Shown: positions 40,620-48,981 of the stretch, piece by piece
How the letters are laid out: the number at the start of each line of letters is the position of its first letter
How positions within the stretch are numbered: the first letter of the stretch is position 1
NCBI GenBank assembly: GCA_905234395.1
Contig: CAJOHG010000009.1
Span: 1-52,600, forward strand
DNA length: 52,600 bases
Direction of reading: 5' to 3'
DNA from: an uncultured Selenomonadaceae bacterium
GTDB taxonomy: Bacteria; Bacillota; Negativicutes; Selenomonadales; Selenomonadaceae
The notes under the pieces: model-generated
Database searches by the model: none
What the model was told of the DNA's origin: nothing
The model's input: only the letters and a program-made list of their open reading frames with translations
Program-made: the position numbers and the translations under genes

Positions 40620-41941
40620 ATTTTTTCGCCGGGCATAATCAGCGGAATTCCAGGCGGATAGAAAGTTATCTCTTCTGCGCAAATTCTTCCGACTGCTTTG
40701 CGCAACTTGACGACTTCCGTTAGTGCATAAAATGTTTCACGCGGCGAGAGCATCGCGGCAGAAATTTCACTCGAAACGATTGGCGGCAGAAATTTTTTCA
40801 GCGGACGTTGCGGCAAATGTTTCATCGCGTCGATAAGTTTGGCGATTGTCTCTGCGTCGTCGGCGAACGTTATCAGAAACAGCAAATTCGCCGCGTCCGA
40901 CAGCTCGCATTGAACGTGCAATTCCCGCCGCAAAATTTCTTCCGCCTCTTGACCCGTCAAGCCCAAATCTTGCACGTTGACTGTTACTTTTGTCACGTCA
41001 AGCGAAAAATTTTTCACTGCGTCGAACGTCCGAAGTCCGCGCAGATTTTTTATTGCCGCCCGCAAAATTTTCGACAGCTCCACCGCCGATTGAATCAATT
41101 CGCGACCGTCAAGTTCCATTTGCAACCGCGCGATGTCCAACGACGCCAACAGCAGTTGATTCGGGCTTGTCGTCTGCAACAAACTTGCCGCACGCTTGAC
41201 ACGTTGAGCGTTGACACTTGAGCCCAACATGAGCATTGACGTTTGCGTCAACGAGCCCAAAATTTTGTGCGTCGATTGAGCCGCCAAATCTGCGCCCGAT
41301 TCAATCGCTGATTGTGGCAATTTGTCGCAGAAAGTCAAATGTGCTCCGTGAGCCTCGTCGATTAAAAGCAACATTCCCGCCGCGTGAACAAGTCGCGAAA
41401 TTTTTTCAACGTCCGCCGCGATGCCGTAATAATTTGGCGTGACGAGCAGCACTGCTTTTGCCGACGGAAATTTTTTTATTGCGCGTTCAATCGTTTCGAC
41501 GGTCACATTCAGCGGCAAGCAAAGTTCGGCGTCAAATTCGACGGGCAAAAAAATCGGAACTGCTCCCGACAAAATCAATCCCGCGATAACCGAACGATGA
41601 GCATTTCGCGGAATCATGACCAAATCGCCGGGCTTTAAAGTTCCGAAAATCATTGCCTGCACTGCTGATGTCGTCCCGTTGACCATGAAAATACATTCGT
41701 CCGCGTGCCAAAGTCTTGCCGCCAAATTTTGTGCCTCTCGTATGCAGGAATGCGGTTCGTGCAAATCGTCAAGTTCTTCCATAAGCGAAACTTCCTGCCG
41801 CAAGCCTTCCGCCGTCAAAAATTCGCGCAAAAGTTCATGTGCTCCGCGACCTTGTTTGTGTCCCGGCGTATGGAACGGAATCACTTTGTCCGCCGAATAT
41901 TTTCTCATCGCCGCAACAATCGGTGCCAAAAATTTTTCCAT
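40517..41941 (-). CDS. Orn/Lys/Arg decarboxylase family protein (SpeA/YaaO type)
   Basis: A 474-residue PLP enzyme of the short fold-type I group III decarboxylases. It begins PFHTPGHKQGRG (22-33) and has the aspartate IDEAHGAHL and the PLP lysine in STHKILGSLTQTS (about 223-235), with the C-terminal domain YPPGIPLIMPGE. It decarboxylates arginine, lysine or ornithine for polyamine synthesis; which one cannot be read. ATG follows AGGAGC. It lies 10 nt after radA on the same strand, as in the Firmicute yaaO neighbourhood in part. Its 3' end is duplicated. Confidence 0.93.
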   Translation of the reverse strand: MEKFLAPIVAAMRKYSADKVIPFHTPGHKQGRGAHELLREFLTAEGLRQEVSLMEELDDLHEPHSCIREAQNLAARLWHADECIFMVNGTTSAVQAMIFGTLKPGDLVMIPRNAHRSVIAGLILSGAVPIFLPVEFDAELCLPLNVTVETIERAIKKFPSAKAVLLVTPNYYGIAADVEKISRLVHAAGMLLLIDEAHGAHLTFCDKLPQSAIESGADLAAQSTHKILGSLTQTSMLMLGSSVNAQRVKRAASLLQTTSPNQLLLASLDIARLQMELDGRELIQSAVELSKILRAAIKNLRGLRTFDAVKNFSLDVTKVTVNVQDLGLTGQEAEEILRRELHVQCELSDAANLLFLITFADDAETIAKLIDAMKHLPQRPLKKFLPPIVSSEISAAMLSPRETFYALTEVVKLRKAVGRICAEEITFYPPGIPLIMPGEKISDAIVELIQREKISGGRVIGAVDSTLTTIKVVR

Positions 41942-41951
41942 TGCAAAGCTC

Positions 41952-43319
41952 CTAATCGCGCGGCATAGAAATTTTCAGCGCGTCACGTAAATTTTCGACG
42001 GGCATGAATTTTGCTCTGTCAATGTGCGACTTCGACAATTCCGCGAAATTTTTTTTCGGCAGGACAATGTTCGTAAAGCCCATGCGAATTGATTCGTCGA
42101 TACGTTGACGAGCCTTGCTGACCGCGCGAACTTCACCGCTCAAACCGACTTCGCCGAAAATCACGCATTGCGGCAAAAGTTTCCGATTCGCAAAACTCGA
42201 CGCCAATGCAACGGTTATCGGCAAATCTGTCGCGGGTTCATCAACTTTAATTCCGCCCGCAGTTTTCACGTAAACATCACACGCGCCGATACTCAAATGC
42301 AGTCGTTTTTCCAATACGGCGAGCAAAAGTTGAATGCGTTTGATGTCAACGGCGTCTGAAGTTCTGCGCGGCGGCATGAACGGCGTCGGAGCAACGAGAG
42401 CTTGAATTTCGACGAGCAAAGGACGTGTGCCTTCGACGGTCGGAACAATTACGCTGCCAATGTCGTCGGCACGTTCGGGCAAAAATAATTTCGACGCGTC
42501 GGGCACGTCAATCAATCCCGTGTCGCGCATTTCAAACAGTCCGATTTCACTCGTCGCGCCGAATCGATTTTTTATCGCCCGCAAAACTCGGAAGTCCGCA
42601 TTACGTTCGCCTTCAAAAAATAAAACCGTGTCGACGATGTGTTCAAGAACTCTCGGCCCGGCTAAAGTTCCGTCCTTTGTCACGTGCCCGATAACAAACG
42701 TCGTGACGCCGCGACTTTTCGACAGCCGCATCAATCCCGCCGAGCATTCGCGCACTTGAGAGACGCTGCCGGGTGCACTTTCAATTTCGGAGCGGTAAAT
42801 CGTCTGAATCGAATCGACAATCAAAAGTTCCGGCTGAATTTTTTCAACGTGGCGAGTGATTCGCTCAAAATTATTTTCGGCGCAAATGTAGAGTTCATCG
42901 GCGAGAGCATTCAATCTTTCGGCACGCATACGAATTTGTCGGGAACTTTCCTCGCCGGTGATGTAGAGAACTTTTTTTCCGCCGCGAGCAACATTTGCGC
43001 AAACAGCCAATGTTAAACTTGACTTGCCGACGCCGGGATCGCCCGCGATTAAAATTATTGAGCCGGGAATGAGTCCGCCGCCCAAAACTCTGTCAAGTTC
43101 GCCGGAGCCTGTCGCGAATCGCGGCAAATCTTCAATGTCAACTTCGGCAATTCTGCGCGGCGTCTCAAAGGCAGTCGTCAATGCATGAGAATTTTTTTCT
43201 TCGGAAACTTCCTCTTCAACGAGCGAATTCCATTGACCGCACGTCGGACATTTGCCGAGCCATTTGACGGACTCCGCGCCGCATTCTTGACAGACGTACT
43301 TAATTTTTTTCTTCGTCAT
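41952..43319 (-). CDS. radA: DNA repair protein RadA/Sms
   Basis: A 455-residue RecA-related branch-migration helicase used in recombination repair and transformation. The N-terminal zinc finger is CQECG...CPTCG (10-30), Walker A is GDPGVGKSS (about 95-103), the family KNRFG motif is present, and a Lon-protease-like domain fills the C-terminus. The ATG at 43319 is chosen because GGAGGTGA precedes it and MTKKKIKYVC is the family start; the longer frame runs into the divergent gene. It stands divergent from the ATP-grasp gene. Confidence 0.97.
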   Translation of the reverse strand: MTKKKIKYVCQECGAESVKWLGKCPTCGQWNSLVEEEVSEEKNSHALTTAFETPRRIAEVDIEDLPRFATGSGELDRVLGGGLIPGSIILIAGDPGVGKSSLTLAVCANVARGGKKVLYITGEESSRQIRMRAERLNALADELYICAENNFERITRHVEKIQPELLIVDSIQTIYRSEIESAPGSVSQVRECSAGLMRLSKSRGVTTFVIGHVTKDGTLAGPRVLEHIVDTVLFFEGERNADFRVLRAIKNRFGATSEIGLFEMRDTGLIDVPDASKLFLPERADDIGSVIVPTVEGTRPLLVEIQALVAPTPFMPPRRTSDAVDIKRIQLLLAVLEKRLHLSIGACDVYVKTAGGIKVDEPATDLPITVALASSFANRKLLPQCVIFGEVGLSGEVRAVSKARQRIDESIRMGFTNIVLPKKNFAELSKSHIDRAKFMPVENLRDALKISMPRD

Positions 43320-43430
43320 AACGTCACCTCCGACGAATTCTAATCGAAAAATTTTTCGTTGACAAGAAAGTTTTGCGGCGTGCAAGTCGAATATCAACGC
43401 GAGAAAATTTTTAAAGGAGGAATTTTTTTT

Positions 43431-44456
43431 ATGGCACTGCAAAAGCGCGTATGGTTCAATCATTGGTTCAGCACGGCGTATCATTTGATCAATCTGATTC
43501 GCGACGGCAATCCCGACAAATTTTATTTCATCGGCTCGAATAAAAATGATTACGCGGTTTACAAATTGGCTTGCGACGAGTGGCACCGCGAGCCCGAAAA
43601 AATTTCCGACGCCGATTACGTTGACTTCTGCTTGAATTTCTGCCGCGAACACGACGTTGACATTTTTATCCCGCGCAGAAATTTGACGGCGATTGCAATG
43701 CGTGTCGACGACTTCAATCAGCGCGGCGTGAAAGTTCTCGTAGGCGACGGACGGCTTACAAAAATTCTTGACGACAAAGTTGCGACTTACAAATTCATCA
43801 CGGCGGGCGGTCTCGACGAAATTATTCCGCCTTACAAAATCGCCGCGACCTTCGACGAATTCAATCGTGCTTACAACGCGTTGAAGACTTCCGACAATCG
43901 CATTTGCTACAAACTTGTTGCCGACGAGGGCGCGTTGACGTTCCGAGTTATTGACGATTCAATCGAAAAAATTTCCGCGTTGCACAATATGCCGAACATG
44001 AAAGTCACTCTCGCCGCCGCGCAGAAAATTTTGTCGCGTTACGACTTCAAAATTCCGTTGATTGTGATGCCGTATTTGAGCGGACAGGAAGTCAGCGTCG
44101 ATTGCCTCACGACCTCGCAGGGCAACATAATCATTCCGCGTTTCAAAACGAATCACCGCTACAGCGAAATAAAATTCGACGCCGCGATAATCAACGTCGC
44201 CGAAAAAATTTTGTCGCTGATGAAATTCGACGTGCCGATTAACATTCAATTTCGCATGGACGGCGGCAAACTTTATCTGCTTGAAATTAATCCGCGCATG
44301 TCCGGCGGCTTGCAACTGTCGTGTTTGGCGGCAGGCGTCAACATTCCCGACCTTGCGATAAATCAACTGCTCGGCGTGGAAAAATCGTGGTCTCTTGCCG
44401 ATAAAAAGTCCCGTCGCGTTGCAAATATTGAGACGCCCGTTATTCTTGACAGCTGA
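43431..44456 (+). CDS. ATP-grasp domain protein (carbamoyl-phosphate-synthase-like)
   Basis: A 341-residue ATP-grasp enzyme. The N-terminal Rossmann-type part (1-110) is followed by an ATP-grasp fold with LVADEGALTFRV and the Mg/ATP motif QFRMDGGKLYLLEINPRMSG (about 278-297), then SCLAAGVNIPDLAI. The family joins an acid to an amine or thiol with ATP; acceptors are unknown. ATG 43431 follows AAAGGAGGA. The same partner family appears, broken, at 32810-33260. It precedes a Uma2-type gene by 39 nt. Confidence 0.87.
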   Translation: MALQKRVWFNHWFSTAYHLINLIRDGNPDKFYFIGSNKNDYAVYKLACDEWHREPEKISDADYVDFCLNFCREHDVDIFIPRRNLTAIAMRVDDFNQRGVKVLVGDGRLTKILDDKVATYKFITAGGLDEIIPPYKIAATFDEFNRAYNALKTSDNRICYKLVADEGALTFRVIDDSIEKISALHNMPNMKVTLAAAQKILSRYDFKIPLIVMPYLSGQEVSVDCLTTSQGNIIIPRFKTNHRYSEIKFDAAIINVAEKILSLMKFDVPINIQFRMDGGKLYLLEINPRMSGGLQLSCLAAGVNIPDLAINQLLGVEKSWSLADKKSRRVANIETPVILDS

Positions 44457-44495
44457 AAAAATTTTGCGTATTCTTCAAGCAAGGAGGCGATTGAA

Positions 44496-45077
44496 ATGTT
44501 GGCTTATGACATTCGCGACGACTACGAAATTATTGGAGGCGAAAAATTTATGGCGGCGAGTCCTTTCAAACGGCACGGCAAAATTGTCGGGCGGTTAATG
44601 TTCACGATTGGAACTTATGCTTTCATCAACAGATTGGGCACGGCATTTTCCGATAATTTGGACGTACACTTTCCCGACGGCAATTTGCTTCGCCCGGATT
44701 TTATTTTCGTCGGCGCGGCGAACAATAAAATCGTCTTCGACAACGAGGACGAGACTTTTCACGGCGTGCCCGACATGGTTGCCGAAATTTTTTCAAACTC
44801 GACAATGAAACGCGACGTTGGAATTAAAAAGGACGTTTACGAGCGTAACGGCGTCAAAGAATATTGGACGATTGATCCTTGGAAAGAATACGTTTCCGTT
44901 TATCTTTTGCGTGACGGCAAATATGAGCTTGACGAAATTTATTTCAATTACACTGACGCCGATTTGAATTCAATGACCGACGAGGAACGCGCGGAAGTCA
45001 AATTTGAAATTCCCGTCAATGTTTTGGACGGTTTCAAAGTCAAAACAAAAAATATTTTCGGCTGGTATTTCGAGTAA
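44496..45077 (+). CDS. Uma2 family (DUF820) putative nuclease
   Basis: A 193-residue protein of the Uma2/DUF820 PD-(D/E)XK superfamily: DGNLLRPDFIFVG (about 66-78), VPDMVAEIFSNSTMKRD and KKDVYERNGVKEYWTIDP with E and K residues in the expected order. These are abundant in cyanobacteria and some Firmicutes; their biological role is unsettled, and many may be linked to mobile elements. ATG follows AAGGAGGCG. Base use is like its neighbours. Confidence 0.88.
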   Translation: MLAYDIRDDYEIIGGEKFMAASPFKRHGKIVGRLMFTIGTYAFINRLGTAFSDNLDVHFPDGNLLRPDFIFVGAANNKIVFDNEDETFHGVPDMVAEIFSNSTMKRDVGIKKDVYERNGVKEYWTIDPWKEYVSVYLLRDGKYELDEIYFNYTDADLNSMTDEERAEVKFEIPVNVLDGFKVKTKNIFGWYFE

Positions 45078-45098
45078 AATAAAGTTGACTAGGCAGGG

Positions 45099-45458
45099 AT
45101 GATGGACATGGATGAACGTGAAGAACGCAATTCGACTACGAATTTTGCGCCGCAAAGGAAAGCAGTCGCTCTCAAATATGAAGCTGAACGCGATATGGCT
45201 CCGCGTGTCATTGCCAAAGGTCGCGGACACGTTGCCGAACACATTTTAGAAACTGCGCAGAAACATTCCGTGCCCGTCTATCAAGACAAGACGCTTGTCA
45301 ATATGTTGATGGCTCTTGAGATTGACCGCGAAATTCCGCCCGAACTTTACAAAGCAATCGCCGAGGTTATGGCTTACGTTTATAAAATGGACAAATCGCA
45401 CGGTCAAGCTGCCGCCGCACGTCGTCTTGCCGCTCAACGTCGCAGAAGTTTTTTCTAG
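45099..45458 (+). CDS. FlhB-like C-terminal (cytoplasmic) domain protein
   Basis: A 119-residue protein. Residues 20-95 match the cytoplasmic domain of FlhB/EscU export-switch proteins (AVALKYEAERDMAPRVIAKG, VPVYQDKTLVNMLMALEIDREIPPELY) but lack the membrane part and the self-cleaving NPTH motif. The tail is basic and alanine-rich. Several ATGs (45099, 45102, 45108) compete behind CAGGGA; the true start is uncertain. Firmicutes often carry such a stand-alone FlhB-tail gene; function unknown. No flagellar cluster surrounds it here. Confidence 0.8.
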   Translation: MMDMDEREERNSTTNFAPQRKAVALKYEAERDMAPRVIAKGRGHVAEHILETAQKHSVPVYQDKTLVNMLMALEIDREIPPELYKAIAEVMAYVYKMDKSHGQAAAARRLAAQRRRSFF

Positions 45459-45533
45459 AGCGCACCGATAAATTGCATTTTCAACGGCTTTATGGCAAAA
45501 TATCTTTCAGCTGATGGCAGAGGAGGTTTTCGC

Positions 45534-46394
45534 ATGGACGTAATTGCATTGGTGGGACCGAGCGGCACCGGCAAAAGTCATCGTGCTTTGCAGGTTGCCC
45601 GCGAACATAAAGCCGACGCGATTATCGACGACGGAATTTTAATCAAAGACGGACACATCATTGCGGGCGAATCTGCCAAGACTGAAAAGAGCAAGATTAT
45701 GGCGGTCAGACGTGCAATTTTCGTTTTGCCCGGTCATGCCGAAGAAGTCCGCGAGGCTATCCAAAAAATTCAGCCGCACAGAATTTTGGTTATCGGCACG
45801 TCTGAAAATATGGTTCACAAAATCGCCAAAACGCTCAAGCTCCCGTCAATACAACTGATCGTTCGCATTGAAGACATTGCCTCGCGCGCAGAGATAGAGA
45901 CGGCGCAATTTCATCGGCTTAAAGAAGGCAAACATATAATTCCCGTGCCGACGATTGAACTTAAGCCGCATTTCTCCGGCTATCTGATTAACCCGTTGCA
46001 GTCGATTTTCAAGCAGTCGAACGTTCGCAGACGCAAGCTCGGCGAAAAATCAATCGTCCGCCCGATTTTCAGCTACTACGGCAAATTAATCATCGACGAC
46101 AAAGTTATTCAGTCAATCGTTGAAAAAATCGTCAAGACTCGCGAATTCGTCAAGACGTTGAAAAGTGTGACGGTCAAACATTTGCGCAAAGGCGACGAGG
46201 ATCGCGGCTTGACAATCTCTTGCGAAGTCGTCTTGAGCTACGGCAACCACATCCCGACGTTGATTCAGCAGACGCAGAGCAAAATTCGCGAGGCAGTCGA
46301 ATTCACAACGGGAATGATTGTTCAGGCGGTCGACATCAGCGTGCGTGCGCTTTACGTCGAATCGAGTCGCGGCTTGAAAGGAAAATTTTTTTAG
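45534..46394 (+). CDS. P-loop NTPase fused to Asp23/Gls24-like domain
   Basis: A 286-residue protein. Residues 1-150 are a P-loop domain with Walker A GPSGTGKSH (8-16) and a RILVIGTSENMVHKIAKTL segment. Residues about 190-280 resemble the Asp23/Gls24 alkaline-shock fold (GKLIIDDKVIQSIVEKIVKT, SVTVKHLRKG, TGMIVQAVDISVRALYVE). The ATG at 45534 follows AGAGGAGG; a frame open 14 codons further upstream is rejected. Probably an envelope-stress or cell-surface homeostasis factor; nucleotide specificity unknown. Confidence 0.8.
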   Translation: MDVIALVGPSGTGKSHRALQVAREHKADAIIDDGILIKDGHIIAGESAKTEKSKIMAVRRAIFVLPGHAEEVREAIQKIQPHRILVIGTSENMVHKIAKTLKLPSIQLIVRIEDIASRAEIETAQFHRLKEGKHIIPVPTIELKPHFSGYLINPLQSIFKQSNVRRRKLGEKSIVRPIFSYYGKLIIDDKVIQSIVEKIVKTREFVKTLKSVTVKHLRKGDEDRGLTISCEVVLSYGNHIPTLIQQTQSKIREAVEFTTGMIVQAVDISVRALYVESSRGLKGKFF

Positions 46395-46413
46395 GGACTA
46401 GGGACTAGGGACT
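46393..46413 (+). repeat. Heptanucleotide repeat AGGGACT x3
   Basis: Three perfect heptamers directly follow (and overlap) the stop codon of the P-loop/Asp23 gene, followed by AG and a T run, 28 nt before fabF. The period of 7 is shared with three other tracts in the window. Confidence 0.75.
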
Positions 46414-46440
46414 AGTTTTTAATCAGGAAGGATGATAGAT

Positions 46441-47691
46441 TTGATTCAAGAGAATAGAGTTGTGGTCACGGGACTCGGCGCAGTTTCGCCAATCGGTATC
46501 GGCAAAGAAAATTTTTGGAACGCGCTCATAAACGGCACTAACGGCATCGGGCGAATCACACTGTTTGACGCGACGGATTACACATCGCAAATCGCCGGTG
46601 AAGTGCTGGACTTCGAGCCCGCGCAGTTCATCGACAAGAAAGAAATTAAGCGCATGGATCGTTACACGCAATTTGCTCTGGCGGCGACAAAACTTGCCTT
46701 CGACGACGCAAAACTTGACACTGACAAAATTGACGGCGAACGCGCAGGAGTTTTCGTCGGCACAGGAATTGGCGGCATGGACACGCTCCACAATCAATAT
46801 CAAAAACTTTTCGCCAAAGGTCCTTCGCGAATCAGCCCATTCTTTATTCCGATGATGATTGCAAATATGGCGGCGGGAAATATCGCCATTGCCTTCAAAC
46901 TTCACGGGCCTTGCGAATGTATCGTGACGGCGTGCGCGTCGGGCACAAATGCTGTCGGCGATGCGTTCAGAGCGATTCAACGCGGCGATGTTGATTTGAT
47001 GTTCGCGGGCGGCACCGAAGCGGCAATTTCTCCGGCAGGCGTCGCGGGCTTTGCTCAAATGAAAGCTCTCTGCTCCGACCACAACGACGATCCTGCTCAT
47101 GCGTCCCGACCGTTTGATAAAAATCGCAGCGGCTTTGTCATGGGCGAAGGCGCAGGAATTATCGTCCTTGAAAAACTCGAACACGCTCAAGCTCGCGGCG
47201 CACACATTTACGCGGAAATTGTCGGCTACGGCAGAAACGACGACGCTTATCACATCACGACGCCTGCACCCGGCGGTTTGACGCAATGCAAATGCATGAA
47301 ACTCGCTCTCGACGACGCGGGACTTAAGCCGGAAAATATTGACTACGTTAACGCGCACGGCACATCAACGCATTTCAACGACCAGAGCGAAACCGAAGCG
47401 ATTAAACTTCTTTTCGGCGAACACGCTTACAAATTGGCAGTCTCTTCGACAAAATCAATGACAGGTCACATGCTCGGAGCGGCAGGAGGCATTGAGGCAG
47501 TTGCGACGGTTCTTTCCATTGAAAATGACATCGTTCACCCGACAATCAATTATGAGACGCCCGACGACGGTTTGGATTTGAATTACGTCCCGAACGTTGC
47601 GCAGTCTCGCACCGTCAACGCGGCAATTTCAAATTCGTTCGGCTTCGGCGGACACAATGCTTGCGTTGCGTTTAAAAAGTTCATCGGCTAA
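46441..47691 (+). CDS. fabF: Beta-ketoacyl-ACP synthase II FabF
   Basis: A 416-residue condensing enzyme of fatty-acid elongation. The catalytic triad is seen as Cys164 in ACASGTNAV, His in NAHGTSTHFND (about 305) and His in KSMTGHMLGAAGG (about 341). The start is probably TTG 46441 (MIQENRVVVTGLG) with AGGAAGG 9 nt upstream; an ATG 9 nt earlier touches that ribosome site. It is separated from the usual fab cluster (acpP, fabD, fabG are not in the window). Confidence 0.95.
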   Translation: MIQENRVVVTGLGAVSPIGIGKENFWNALINGTNGIGRITLFDATDYTSQIAGEVLDFEPAQFIDKKEIKRMDRYTQFALAATKLAFDDAKLDTDKIDGERAGVFVGTGIGGMDTLHNQYQKLFAKGPSRISPFFIPMMIANMAAGNIAIAFKLHGPCECIVTACASGTNAVGDAFRAIQRGDVDLMFAGGTEAAISPAGVAGFAQMKALCSDHNDDPAHASRPFDKNRSGFVMGEGAGIIVLEKLEHAQARGAHIYAEIVGYGRNDDAYHITTPAPGGLTQCKCMKLALDDAGLKPENIDYVNAHGTSTHFNDQSETEAIKLLFGEHAYKLAVSSTKSMTGHMLGAAGGIEAVATVLSIENDIVHPTINYETPDDGLDLNYVPNVAQSRTVNAAISNSFGFGGHNACVAFKKFIG

Positions 47692-47718
47692 ATTTCACGA
47701 GGCGAATCAAATAAAACG

Positions 47719-47762
47719 AAAACACTTCCCTACACGACAAAGCGCAGTCAGGGAGGTGTTTT
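47719..47762 (+). terminator. Long hairpin, probable terminator after fabF
   Basis: AAAACACTTCCCT (47719-47731) pairs with AGGGAGGTGTTTT (47750-47762), 12 of 13 Watson-Crick with one G-T, around an 18-nt loop. The four T of the stem end form a short U tract. Confidence 0.6.
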
Positions 47763-47767
47763 CATGT

Positions 47768-47811
47768 AGTTAGGAGTTAGGAGTGTTGAGTTAAATTCCA
47801 AACTCCTAACT
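47768..47811 (+). repeat. Heptanucleotide repeat AGTTAGG x2 within inverted repeat
   Basis: AGTTAGG is repeated twice plus AGT (47768-47784). AGTTAGGAGT (47775-47784) pairs perfectly with ACTCCTAACT (47802-47811). It lies between the fabF hairpin and dprA. Confidence 0.75.
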
Positions 47812-47828
47812 GATAGCGGCAAGGAGCG

Positions 47829-48965
47829 ATGGCTGTGGAAAAATATTTTATGGCGGCAATGGGCGGCGCGGACGGTCTCGGCAACAGGAGTATCGCTCAT
47901 CTTGTGAATTTTTTCGGCAGTGCTGAAGTTGCGTGGTCAGCCGACGCTTACGACCTAAGCAAGTCCGGCATTAGAAAAAAATCTCTTGAAGCGTTCCTCG
48001 AATTCCGCCGTGAACATCCCAATGCGCCCGAAAATTTAATCGGCTATTGCGAACGACACAAAATTAATCTGTGCTGTATCGTCGACGAAGATTATCCGCC
48101 GCTGTTAAAAGAAATTGACACGCCGCCAATGTTCTTTTATTATCGTGGGCAGTTGCAACCTCTGGCGCAAAGAATCGGCGTTGTCGGCTCAAGACACAAT
48201 ACGCTTTACGGTCAAACAGTCGCGTTGGAACTCGGTGAACAGCTCGCGGCGGCGGGATTGACTGTCGTAAGCGGTGCGGCTCGCGGCATTGATTCATTTG
48301 CACATCGCGGAGCTTTGAAATCGGGCAGAACTGTCGCAGTGCTCGGTTGCGGAATTAATCATCTCTACCCGATTGAGAACAGAAAACTTTATGAGCAAAT
48401 TGTTGAACTCGGTGTCGTCATGAGCGAATTTCCTCCGCTACTTCCGCCCAATCAAGGCACCTTCCGCGTCCGCAACAGAATCATCGCCGGGCTCAGTCGC
48501 GGAGTTGTCGTCGTTGAAGCCGGCAAGGAGAGCGGAGCACTTATCACAAGCGGTTATGCAGGAGACTTCGGACGAGACGTTTTCGCAATCCCCGGCAAGA
48601 TTTACGACGATATGAATTTCGGTTGCCATGAGCTGATTCGCGACGGTGCCACGCTGATTAAAAGTGCGCAGGATATTTTGGACGAATATGACATTGCCGC
48701 GACGACGCCCGAAATTTTTACGCCGAAATCTTCCGCTGATTCTAAACCGCCGCGCATTCAACCTAAGCCCGCAAAAACTGTTGAACTTGACGGCGCGGAG
48801 GCTAAAATTTTTGAAATCATACCGCTCGACAAATTCATCACCGACGAAGAAATTTTAATGCAAGTTGACGACATCACGCCGAGCGAACTTCCAAGCATCA
48901 TGACTAACCTTGAGCTGAAAAATTGCGTCGAAGAGGACGCCGGTCGATATAAACGCAAACGCTAA
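47829..48965 (+). CDS. dprA: DNA processing protein DprA
   Basis: A 378-residue DprA/Smf protein, which loads RecA on incoming single-stranded DNA in transformation. An N-terminal helical (SAM-like) domain (1-80) precedes the Rossmann core (GVVGSRHNTLYGQTVA, VVSGAARGIDSFAHRGAL, VAVLGCGINHLYP) and a C-terminal winged-helix domain (about 315-378) after a Pro/Lys linker. ATG 47829 follows AAGGAG. It heads the dprA-topA-trmFO-hslVU order typical of Firmicutes. Together with radA it suggests competence capacity. Confidence 0.96.
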   Translation: MAVEKYFMAAMGGADGLGNRSIAHLVNFFGSAEVAWSADAYDLSKSGIRKKSLEAFLEFRREHPNAPENLIGYCERHKINLCCIVDEDYPPLLKEIDTPPMFFYYRGQLQPLAQRIGVVGSRHNTLYGQTVALELGEQLAAAGLTVVSGAARGIDSFAHRGALKSGRTVAVLGCGINHLYPIENRKLYEQIVELGVVMSEFPPLLPPNQGTFRVRNRIIAGLSRGVVVVEAGKESGALITSGYAGDFGRDVFAIPGKIYDDMNFGCHELIRDGATLIKSAQDILDEYDIAATTPEIFTPKSSADSKPPRIQPKPAKTVELDGAEAKIFEIIPLDKFITDEEILMQVDDITPSELPSIMTNLELKNCVEEDAGRYKRKR

Positions 48966-48981
48966 ACTGGAGGACAGACAC

